A DNA stretch of 17,170 bases. Origin: a bacterium (GTDB taxonomy: Bacteria > Margulisbacteria > Marinamargulisbacteria > JAAEMD01). Within the stretch, counting starts at the first letter, position 1. The number at the start of each line of letters is the position of its first letter. Below, piece after piece: positions 1 through 6,175 of this stretch. Location of the stretch: the NCBI GenBank assembly GCA_024225875.1, contig JAAEMD010000573.1, positions 1 to 17,170 of the forward strand, given 5' to 3'. A program made the translations under genes and the position numbers. The notes under the pieces were generated by a model that searched no databases, was not told where the DNA came from, and saw nothing but the letters and a program-made list of their open reading frames with translations.

Positions 1-25
1 CTGAAGATCAGCTTTATATCTACAA

Positions 26-73
26 AGCACTCAATATTTCGAGTGCTCCGTTGCCCGCTAAAAAATTACGGGC
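26..73. other. Two adjacent small hairpins
   Basis: Two inverted repeats lie side by side. The first has perfect 7-bp arms (26-32 and 41-47, AGCACTC/GAGTGCT) around an 8-nt loop. The second has 5-bp arms (53-57 and 69-73, GCCCG/CGGGC) around an A/T-rich loop and is followed on the plus strand by CTTTT. The second could be a weak plus-strand terminator for a gene off the left edge. Alternatively, both could be folds downstream of the minus-strand mini-ORF at 98-145. The sequence does not decide between these. Confidence 0.35.
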
Positions 74-97
74 CTTTTGAATTTGTAGTGACGAATC

Positions 98-145
98 TTA
101 GATTCTCGTGCCTGGCTTGGCGAACTTGGGTAGAGGATAATTCAT
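98..145 (-). other. 15-codon mini-ORF with strong RBS, possible leader peptide or gene relic
   Basis: On the minus strand a clear AAGGAG (151-156) lies 5 nt before an ATG at 145. The frame is MNYPLPKFAKPGTRI and ends in TAA at 98-100, inside a small GAATC-TTA-GATTC hairpin (93-105). Read past that stop, the same frame stays open for about 25 more codons. Two further hairpins follow (53-73 and 26-47). This fits a leader peptide ahead of a gene beyond the left edge, or the 5' end of a broken gene. The peptide has no run of one amino acid that would suggest classical attenuation, and I do not recognise it. Confidence 0.25.
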
Positions 146-640
146 TACTACTCCTTGTTTTCAGAATATAAATTCCCGAAACCTGGACTTTTGTGAATTG
201 TCATAATTATTTATTGCAAAACACTATTAAAAAACATTTCTCAAATCGAAGATTCAAAGCTCATATCATCCATTAGTTTCTTTATAAATATTTTAACAGC
301 TCTTTCTGAGCATCAATTTAAGACTAAAAAAACCAACTGTTAAATTCAACCCTTTGAGTTTATGTGTTGATAGAAAATACTGGATCTTTTGATCTTAATT
401 TTTGTACTATGCTCTGCTCTAAAATCTTACCCCATGTGCAAAAAAAGCAGATTAATGTACTTATTTAACAACACAATAATTTTATTGTATTCAAAATACC
501 CCCCCCCCCTGTTTTTTATTATTTTTTTAATTATCTATAATATTTTAGATCTAATTGTTAATAATCAAGCTGTATTTGTCAAATATAATATGAATCATTT
601 AATTTTTAACAGAACTATTTTTTCACTTTTAAACTTGCTA
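146..640. other. Non-coding AT-rich stretch
   Basis: No credible gene is seen. A 92-codon plus-strand reading frame (389-667) starts with TTG, has no ribosome binding site, has a composition dominated by A/T runs, and overlaps the end of the fibre gene at 641. The stretch holds the poly-C tract at 499-509 and is otherwise featureless. No strong terminator was seen downstream of the envelope operon that ends at 641. Confidence 0.6.
499..509 (+). repeat. 11-C homopolymer tract
   Basis: Eleven consecutive C residues lie in a stretch that is otherwise almost entirely A and T. It is about 130 bp beyond the stop codon of the minus-strand fibre gene and inside no credible gene. Homopolymers of this length are prone to slippage in replication and also to length errors in sequencing or assembly, so the exact count should be treated with caution. 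Confidence 0.9.
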
Positions 641-2014
641 TCACTTTTTATTACTTACTTTTTTTAACTTCAAAAAACCGTTCCCTTCAAATACCTGTTC
701 CAGTATTTCAATCCTGTCTTTCAATTTTTGATTCTCTTTTTCTACCTTTTCAACTTTTGCTGTAAAATTATTAATTATATGTTTTAATTCTTTGTTCTTT
801 TTATTCAATTGTAAAATATAAAGTACATTTTCTTCAATTTTCTGTAAAAGCTTCGTTTGCATATTCCCTAAATCCACGCCACTTGCAATAACATCATTTT
901 CTTTAAAAATACCTGGCAGATGCCTGTTTTTTATTACAAAAGATTCCAGCTCATATAACGGCATTAACTTATACCCAGGATCAAAAACAAAGTCAGCCCA
1001 TACATTAGTACTATACATGAATTCATTTGCCTTAATTCTTCCATTCACATCCAGTTTCGCTTCAGGTTTTACCGTACCTATCCCAACATTACCAGCAGCA
1101 TCAATATAAAACCTGAAGTAAGACGGATAATTGATATCATTTTTATCAACTATCCAAAACTCATTTCCACCATGTGATACCCCTATATTAAAATTACTTT
1201 TTGGAGTTTTGAAGTTCATATACCCGGGTTCCCCATAAGTTCCGCCTATCTGTAACGGAGCTTCAGGGTTAGTTGTTCCTATCCCGATATTACCAGTAGC
1301 ATCAACAACAAGTCTATGTTTACCTACTGTTGAATCATATATAGTAAATTTTCCTGCTCCGGCCTCCCAGGTATCATCTGTTGAGATTATACTATACTTT
1401 TTGCCTCCTGTTCCCGTTGCCCAGACACCAACCCAGGGACTTGTATCCTGTGCTAATATCGGGCCTGCAACATCCAGCTTTCGAGTAGGTATCCTTCCTA
1501 TCCCGATATTACCAGTAGCATCAACAACAAGTCTATGTTTACCTACTGTTGAATCATATATAGTAAATTTTCCTGCTCCGGCCTCCCAGGTATCATCTGT
1601 TGAGATTATATTATACTTTTTGCCTCCTGTTCCCGTTGCCCAGACACCAACCCAGGGACTTGTACTCTGTGCTAATATCGGGCCTGCAACATCCAGCTTT
1701 CGAGTAGGTATCCTTCCTATCCCAACATTACCATTTTGCCAGACCATTGATAACGATGAATCAGTGGGTGTACCTCCGATTATTACTTTATCACTGTTCT
1801 CTTTTATCTGAAGATACAAATCCCCATCAGATCTACCACTCCTCAATCCAAACGATTCTATAAAACCAACTACATCAAGTTTATCTGATGGTGTTTGAGT
1901 ACCCATCCCGAATTGTCCGTTTACTTCATATATATTTTCAGCAAAAACAGCATTTGCTATATATATTAAAGCTATCAGCAACATTAATACTGACCTGACA
2001 GTTTTTATTATCAT
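641..2014 (-). CDS. Secreted fibre-like GIG-repeat protein with tandem duplication and C-terminal coiled coil
   Basis: The protein has 457 residues. A signal peptide is visible (hydrophobic residues 8-20, likely cleavage after AVFA at about 25). The body is a series of phage-tail-fibre-like modules, each carrying a G-N-I/V-G-I-G motif followed by a P-x-x-K/P-L-D/Q-V/I motif. Residues 97-169 and 170-242 are two nearly identical 73-residue repeats. Residues 338-403 match a C-terminal module I know from Bacteroidota secreted proteins (W-A-D-F-V-F, H-L-P-G-I, L-G-N-M-Q-x-K-L-L-Q-K-I-E-E). A Lys/Glu-rich coiled coil follows at about 395-440. A trimeric or fibrous surface protein is an inference; no catalytic domain is seen. 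It is the last gene of the envelope operon, with 47 nt to the upstream gene and its own ribosome binding site (AAAGGAG, 7 nt before the ATG at 2014). Function and ligand are unknown. Confidence 0.8.
   Translation of the reverse strand: MIIKTVRSVLMLLIALIYIANAVFAENIYEVNGQFGMGTQTPSDKLDVVGFIESFGLRSGRSDGDLYLQIKENSDKVIIGGTPTDSSLSMVWQNGNVGIGRIPTRKLDVAGPILAQSTSPWVGVWATGTGGKKYNIISTDDTWEAGAGKFTIYDSTVGKHRLVVDATGNIGIGRIPTRKLDVAGPILAQDTSPWVGVWATGTGGKKYSIISTDDTWEAGAGKFTIYDSTVGKHRLVVDATGNIGIGTTNPEAPLQIGGTYGEPGYMNFKTPKSNFNIGVSHGGNEFWIVDKNDINYPSYFRFYIDAAGNVGIGTVKPEAKLDVNGRIKANEFMYSTNVWADFVFDPGYKLMPLYELESFVIKNRHLPGIFKENDVIASGVDLGNMQTKLLQKIEENVLYILQLNKKNKELKHIINNFTAKVEKVEKENQKLKDRIEILEQVFEGNGFLKLKKVSNKK
1278..1715 (-). 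repeat. 219-bp tandem direct repeat, two full copies inside the fibre gene
   Basis: Copy 1 is 1278-1496 and copy 2 is 1497-1715, both exactly 219 bp (73 codons), so the reading frame is kept. By hand count they differ at three positions of 219: one gives Ser versus Asn, and two adjacent bases give Asp versus Ser. All three changes alter the protein and none is silent. A short, diverged start of a third unit follows (from 1716). The near identity points to a recent duplication or to copy-number exchange between units. Confidence 0.95.
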
Positions 2015-2061
2015 AATATAACTCCTTTATTAATATTAATTATTTATTTTGATAGATTCGT

Positions 2062-2988
2062 CTAAAACCTGTATCCGATAGAAAATTTATATAGATCTTC
2101 AATAAAATCTGCTGATGGATTTGTCCAGGCAAAATCCAGGATGAACGGCTCTAAGTTCAAGCCAGTTCCTAACGAAAGCTCGCCTTGATCTAACCCGGCT
2201 CTTAGCGCAAAATACGAACAAAGCCAGTATTCCACACCAACATGTAGCGTTAAGGGACGATTGGTTCTTTTATTCAAATCAATAGTTGCAAGCAAGGCTC
2301 TATCAGACAACCATATACTACCGCCTGCCCTTATCGTTAATGGAATTCTATCTACATTTTTCGATTCGGTATCCCATGCCATATCAGTGGCAAGAATATT
2401 TTGCAGGTTGATACCTAACGCAATATTCGTGTGTGGTGTATAAAGTACACCTAAATCCAGGCCAAACCCACTGGCATTTTTAGTAGCGGCTTTTTCATTA
2501 ATATATTTTGCGGTCAAACCAAAAGAAATATCTTTGGCAATCTCTCTGGCAGTAGAAAGCAAATAAGCATCAGCACCATAACTTAAGCTGTTACCGGTTT
2601 TGATGTGACGGTCATATGATTGATGCCTGGTTGTTTCATAAATTCCTGCTAAATAAGCCCCAATATAGCTAAAACCCCAATTAAGACCAAGAAAGGACTT
2701 TACCGAGGTTTGTAAGGAAAGGTACTGAGTTTCAAATGCTTTTGTACCCATTAAGTAAATTTCAGTGGCATCACATTTCGTTAAGGCTGCTGGATTCCAG
2801 TAAGCGGCGGCACTGTTTTTTGCAAAACTTACATAGCTCATACCCAGTGCTGTTGCCCCCGGGCTAATACTTTTTTCAAGAAACGCACCCGCATTATCTG
2901 ATCCCCAGGTACTTGCAGCAAGGTATAATTGTAACAGTATTATGATAGTAATTATTCTTTTTATCTTTATCTTATTTTTCATTATCAT
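2062..2988 (-). CDS. PorV/PorQ-family outer-membrane beta-barrel protein
   Basis: The protein has 308 residues with an N-terminal signal peptide (basic residues 4-11, hydrophobic 12-27, then STWGSDN). The mature N-terminus carries the family signature: G-A-x-A-L-G-M, then a run of small residues, then A-A-Y-W-N-P-A-A-L (about residues 44-69). The rest shows the alternating pattern of beta strands, and the protein ends in aromatic F (S-I-G-Y-R-F), as expected of an outer-membrane barrel beta-signal. Relatives include PorV, which in type IX secretion shuttles cargo at the outer membrane, but many family members occur in genomes without that system. The start ATG at 2988 overlaps the stop of the upstream gene (ATGA, 2985-2988) and has no obvious ribosome binding site, so translational coupling is likely. 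A second in-frame ATG is at 2982. Confidence 0.85.
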   Translation of the reverse strand: MIMKNKIKIKRIITIIILLQLYLAASTWGSDNAGAFLEKSISPGATALGMSYVSFAKNSAAAYWNPAALTKCDATEIYLMGTKAFETQYLSLQTSVKSFLGLNWGFSYIGAYLAGIYETTRHQSYDRHIKTGNSLSYGADAYLLSTAREIAKDISFGLTAKYINEKAATKNASGFGLDLGVLYTPHTNIALGINLQNILATDMAWDTESKNVDRIPLTIRAGGSIWLSDRALLATIDLNKRTNRPLTLHVGVEYWLCSYFALRAGLDQGELSLGTGLNLEPFILDFAWTNPSADFIEDLYKFSIGYRF

Positions 2989-4511
2989 TTCAATACCAGA
3001 ATTTTAGTTTTTCCTACTTTAGTGTCAGAGCCGTTTTTCGCTATAATATAAACAATATAAGGGCCGGTAGCGACAACTTCTCCAAAGCTATTGATACCAT
3101 CCCATTCAATACTGTTAAATCCAGCTGTACCACCCGGAAATTCACCATTATCAAAGGAAGCCTGCCATAATTTCTCACCACTGATTGAATAGATGTAGAC
3201 TTTTACATCCGCATCTTTACTGAGCTGGTACTGGATATTGGTAACACCCTGGTTTGGATTAAATGGATTTGGCCCGTTTAAAACATCTGTTATATTAAAT
3301 TCACTGACCACCTGAAAACTCGGGCTTTGATATATTGCCAGATTATTATTACTATCTAAAGCACTGATAGATATTTTGTATTTATTATCAGCAAGTGGCT
3401 GCGTTACCTGAAACGAAACTTCCACCGCATTCAATTTTACAGACTTACCATTACCTGTTTCAGTTTGAATAACGGCATTACTTGCAGCATCAAGGATGTG
3501 GATATTCCAGGTTGCAACTCCAAAATCAGGGTCATTAATTAATGCGCTGATCAAAGGCTGGGTTTTAACATAATCATTTTCGATAATTTCTTTTTGATCG
3601 ACCTTAGTTTCCGTGATATCTGGTAAAGTAGCAGATTTTGTTTTAAATAAAGTATTACTTTTAAGAGAATTTGTTACATCTGTTGTATTTGAACTTGTAG
3701 GTTCTATGTTTTGTAAATCATCAATATTAGAGGTTGCTTCTTTGGAACTTTCATCATCATAAATGTTTTTATGTTGTCCATATATTATTAGAGAATCCAG
3801 ACATATGCTAAAATTAGAGCCGGATTCTTCTGATAAAATATAAAACTGAAGTTCAGTAATTTGATCAAGATCCAACTTACCATTTTCAACTCCGCTCCAT
3901 GGTGCTAATTTCAATTTCTTTTCAGTCAGCGCAAGGCCAAATGAAGCATATTCGTTTCCAATTATTTTTTTATCCGGATGTATCCAAATTTCCTCAGAAG
4001 CTTCTTTTACAGCAATCCTAACATTTATTGAGCTTGAAAATGCATTCTGCACTGTCTTTTCACCTGGTATGCGCTTTAAATAGCAGCCAGCCTCTTTATA
4101 TTTTGAGAAGTTTATATTTTTTTCTTTTGTTGAATAAATAATAGTTGGTATACGGATATCATCCTCTTTTATCAGTGCAAGCTCTAATGCATATTTACCA
4201 GAATGAGCACTTGAACTTCTTTTCAAAAGCTTTGACTGATCTGACAAACTTAAATACTTTGTGCCGTTCCAAATATATAAGGAAGAAACAGCTATATCAT
4301 TTGCTGGAATATTTTCATCAATTAAAGTTGTATTGATTTGACTTTCAATTACCTGATAACCATTTATTATATGCGCTACATTAGCAACCCTGGCACTAAA
4401 TATACTATTTGGAAAAACAATAACCATAAAAATATAGATAAGGGTTTTTACTAAAAAACACTTAATATTTTTTATACATAAATAATTTTTGCTAATCGAT
4501 TTAATTAACAT
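2985..4511 (-). CDS. Secreted protein with C-terminal FlgD-type Ig domain
   Basis: The protein has 508 residues. An N-terminal hydrophobic stretch (about 21-38, ending S-I-F-S-A) is a probable signal peptide. Residues about 75-245 form a beta-rich region that could be a carbohydrate-binding-like jelly roll; this is inferred from pattern only. A Ser/Thr/Asn-rich linker follows (about 250-310), then an Ig-like segment (about 315-400). The C-terminal 100 residues are a clear FlgD-type Ig or sorting-like domain: N-G-P-N-P-F-N-P (412-419), V-K-V-Y-I-Y-S-I-S-G-E, then W-D-G-x-N-S-x-G-E (470-478) and T-G-P-Y-I-V-Y-I. Such domains end many exported proteins of Bacteroidota and candidate phyla. It is the first gene of the operon; the start at 4511 has GAGG 7 nt upstream. 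Cargo of the neighbouring PorV-like protein is a plausible role but unproven. Confidence 0.75.
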   Translation of the reverse strand: MLIKSISKNYLCIKNIKCFLVKTLIYIFMVIVFPNSIFSARVANVAHIINGYQVIESQINTTLIDENIPANDIAVSSLYIWNGTKYLSLSDQSKLLKRSSSAHSGKYALELALIKEDDIRIPTIIYSTKEKNINFSKYKEAGCYLKRIPGEKTVQNAFSSSINVRIAVKEASEEIWIHPDKKIIGNEYASFGLALTEKKLKLAPWSGVENGKLDLDQITELQFYILSEESGSNFSICLDSLIIYGQHKNIYDDESSKEATSNIDDLQNIEPTSSNTTDVTNSLKSNTLFKTKSATLPDITETKVDQKEIIENDYVKTQPLISALINDPDFGVATWNIHILDAASNAVIQTETGNGKSVKLNAVEVSFQVTQPLADNKYKISISALDSNNNLAIYQSPSFQVVSEFNITDVLNGPNPFNPNQGVTNIQYQLSKDADVKVYIYSISGEKLWQASFDNGEFPGGTAGFNSIEWDGINSFGEVVATGPYIVYIIAKNGSDTKVGKTKILVLK

Positions 4512-4525
4512 GAAAAATCCTCATT

Positions 4526-4544
4526 ATATTAACAGTGTTAATAT
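4526..4544. promoter_or_regulatory. Perfect 19-bp palindrome at the 5' end of the envelope operon
   Basis: The sequence ATATTAACAGTGTTAATAT has perfect 9-bp arms around a central G. It lies 14 nt upstream of the ATG at 4511, just beyond the ribosome binding site, and overlaps a minus-strand TATAAT (4523-4528). The size, symmetry and position fit an operator for a dimeric repressor; an RNA hairpin next to the ribosome binding site is also possible. No matching -35 box was found at the expected spacing, so the promoter itself is not established. Confidence 0.5.
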
Positions 4545-4674
4545 TTAAAAATTAAGAAAAATAATATTCAGGAGGTTCATTAGTAGCACAAAAAAACTTA
4601 AGTATCCAAATTCTCCAGCTAGTTTAGAAATATATCATAATATTCTTTTCAATACAATATAAATAGAACATAAT

Positions 4675-4694
4675 TTCAGGGCAATTGCCCTGAA
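4675..4694. terminator. Perfect 20-bp palindrome, possible terminator hairpin
   Basis: TTCAGGGCAATTGCCCTGAA folds into an 8-bp stem with an AATT loop and is the most GC-rich stem in this intergenic region. It lies between the end of the ABC permease gene and the start of the envelope operon, so it could end transcription of the former. There is no T-run on either side, so it is not a standard intrinsic terminator and could instead be a protein-binding site. Confidence 0.35.
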
Positions 4695-4711
4695 CATGAT
4701 CTAACAATCGT

Positions 4712-4888
4712 TCAGGTTTTTCTCACCAGCCGATTTATATTTGCTCTGAGCATTACCAGGGTATGGTTGATTGCAAATAATGGATCGATTCTTACTTTTT
4801 TCAGCTCGCCCTGTCCTGCTGCACAACCTTTTTCGCCCTTGCTTTTTTCATGGCTTGCTTTAGGAAAACAGCTATATATTCCGGGCAT
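4712..4888 (-). pseudogene. Probable transposase C-terminal relic
   Basis: A minus-strand frame of 58 codons starts at an ATG (4888) without a recognisable ribosome binding site and ends in TGA (4712-4714). Its C-terminal half, around FAINHTLVMLRANINRLV, resembles the C-terminal region of DDE-type insertion-sequence transposases as I remember them (N-H-x-L-x-M-L-R, then R-L-V-R-K/R-T). The N-terminal half is Lys/Gly/Ser-rich and not recognisable. The match is from memory of family patterns, and the IS family cannot be named. The catalytic residues and the rest of the gene are missing, so this would be a dead remnant. A small unrelated gene is the alternative. Confidence 0.4.
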
Positions 4889-4910
4889 CTCATGCTTTTA
4901 GATGGTAGTA

Positions 4911-4927
4911 ATATTAACTATTAATAT
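4911..4927. promoter_or_regulatory. AT palindrome similar to the operator-like site
   Basis: ATATTAA-CTA-TTAATAT has perfect 7-bp arms and shares its outer ATATTAA half-sites with the palindrome at 4526-4544. It may be a second site for the same regulator, but AT-rich DNA gives such palindromes by chance more easily. Confidence 0.25.
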
Positions 4928-5013
4928 CAACTCAATACTAATAAATATATAATATGACGTTTATGTGCCGGGTACTTATCAACACTATTGTGGGCCAGTT
5001 TGTATTTGTCAAA

Positions 5014-5982
5014 TCATTTTTTCGAATACTGTATTCTAGGATCTGCACAGGCATATGCAATATCAGCGATAAGATTGCCAGTTATTATTAAAATTGAAGA
5101 AAATAAAAGAGTTCCCATTAAAACAGGATAGTCACGGGAAAATATTGCAGAAATGCCCAGCTGCCCCATACCTGGCCAGGAAAATATATATTCAATAATA
5201 AAAGAGCCCCCTATTAAAGAAGGTAATTGCATACCTAATATTGTAATAACAGGCAGTGCTGCATTTTTAAATGCATGTTTAAATAAAATTATTCTATCCG
5301 AAATACCCCTGGCATAAGCTGCTGTTATATAATTTTGCTTTAATATACTTATAATCCCAAACCTGTGATACCTTGTTAAACCAGCAACGCCTCCGATAAT
5401 AATAGTAGCCAGTGGTAATACAAGATGCTTCAAAACATCCATAGCTCGAACAAAAAAAGATGCAGAATAAAGTGCGGGGTCCAGAAAACCCGAAGTTGGA
5501 AATAGATTCAACTTTAATGAAAAAATAATTATAAGAACAAGACCCAGCCAAAAGGCAGGAATTGATAGACCAATAAAAGATAATACTGTTATCGTATGAT
5601 CAATATATGAACCTTTTTTAAACCCGGCAATCAGTCCCAGCGGAAACGTGACAGTAAATATTAATATCAATGATGATACAGAAAGAATCAGTGTTGCTGG
5701 CAAACGCTCTATTATTGTTATAAATACTGACTCTCCAGATATATACGAATATCCCAGGTTACCCTTAAATACATTTAATAACCAGTAAAAATATTGGATA
5801 ATCACAGGCTTATCCAGGCCCAGATTATTTTTTATCTGCACATAATCCTCAGCTCTGGTATCAGGGTTCATAAACATAGTACCCGGGTCACCAGGCGCAA
5901 AGTGCATAACAGCAAAAGCAAGAAAAGTCATTCCAGTAACCAGGGGCAGCAGCATTAACAATCTTCTTACAAAATAATTCAA
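5014..5982 (-). CDS. ABC transporter permease, DppB/OppB family
   Basis: The protein has 322 residues, the usual length of the family. It forms one half of the inner-membrane channel that imports peptides, nickel or similar ligands delivered by a binding protein. It begins with the typical Y-x-x-R-R-L-L segment and first membrane helix (about 8-28), followed by H-F-A-P-G-D-P (27-33). Further helices lie at about 97-120, 130-155, 186-205, 243-265 and 288-310. The cytoplasmic EAA loop is clear at about 217-250 (Y-I-T-A-A-Y-A-R-G-I-S, then A-L-P-V-I-T-I-L-G), and the end A-D-P-R-I is conserved. The start is TTG at 5982, supported by AAGAGG 9 nt upstream and by the N-terminus matching relatives. 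It follows the binding-protein gene after a 193-nt gap that contains the 117-bp repeat element. The partner permease and ATPases are not in the window. Confidence 0.93.
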   Translation of the reverse strand: MNYFVRRLLMLLPLVTGMTFLAFAVMHFAPGDPGTMFMNPDTRAEDYVQIKNNLGLDKPVIIQYFYWLLNVFKGNLGYSYISGESVFITIIERLPATLILSVSSLILIFTVTFPLGLIAGFKKGSYIDHTITVLSFIGLSIPAFWLGLVLIIIFSLKLNLFPTSGFLDPALYSASFFVRAMDVLKHLVLPLATIIIGGVAGLTRYHRFGIISILKQNYITAAYARGISDRIILFKHAFKNAALPVITILGMQLPSLIGGSFIIEYIFSWPGMGQLGISAIFSRDYPVLMGTLLFSSILIITGNLIADIAYACADPRIQYSKK

Positions 5983-6013
5983 CTATTTATACCTCTTAAG
6001 CAGTTTATTTAAA

Positions 6014-6130
6014 TATAGCTGATACAAATTGAAATGTCTGTTTAAATGACTGAGTGCAGTGTACTAACGTACATAAACGACGTCATTTGAAAACTTTAAG
6101 TGTCGGACATTTTACTTTGGAGCAGCTATA
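6014..6130 (+). mobile_element. MITE-like 117-bp repeat element, copy A
   Basis: The element begins TATAGCTG and ends CAGCTATA. The two ends form imperfect terminal inverted repeats of about 26 bp, with 21 of 26 matching by hand count. The centre holds TGTAC-TAAC-GTACA, and a second inverted pair AAATGAC/GTCATTT lies around it. The reverse complement of 9967-10083 matches it at about 106 of 117 positions, both copies being 117 bp. The ends are compatible with a TA target duplication, but this is not proven. It has no coding capacity. It sits between the binding-protein gene and the permease gene of the same operon and may affect their relative expression. Confidence 0.75.
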
Positions 6131-6175
6131 TATCGGAACTATTTTAACAAAATAGATATTATTAATAATCATCAT

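Larger units (their letters stand above)
4512..5013. other. Intergenic region between the transporter and envelope operons
   Basis: This 502-bp stretch separates two minus-strand operons. It holds the operator-like palindrome at 4526-4544, a perfect 20-bp palindrome at 4675-4694, a probable transposase relic at 4712-4888 and another AT palindrome at 4911-4927. No full-length gene is present. A second ABC permease gene, which would normally follow the one ending at 5014, is absent here. Confidence 0.6.

Noticed and set aside
570..585. 14-bp TGTATTTGTCAAAT shared with 4999-5013
   Set aside because: It is short, AT-rich, and has no shared context beyond lying near gene ends; chance is the simpler explanation.
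389..667. 92-codon plus-strand reading frame
   Set aside because: It starts with TTG, has no ribosome binding site, consists of AT-run-driven Leu/Ile/Phe/Asn codons, contains the poly-C tract and overlaps the 3' end of the fibre gene.
1401..1811. 136-codon plus-strand frame with internal repeats
   Set aside because: It is antisense to the duplicated part of the fibre gene, and its repeats are only the mirror of that duplication.
641..4511. A complete type IX secretion locus
   Set aside because: Only a PorV/PorQ-like protein and sorting-like C-terminal domains are present. No SprA, PorT, PorK-PorN or gliding genes are seen.
4868..4880. Third copy of the 117-bp element, suggested by CAGCTATATAT
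   Set aside because: Only about 11 bases match the right end of copy A. The rest of the element is absent, and the motif is AT-rich enough to recur by chance.
5294..5551. 85-codon minus-strand frame inside the permease gene
   Set aside because: It is an out-of-frame shadow of the permease gene, which has clear family motifs in its own frame.
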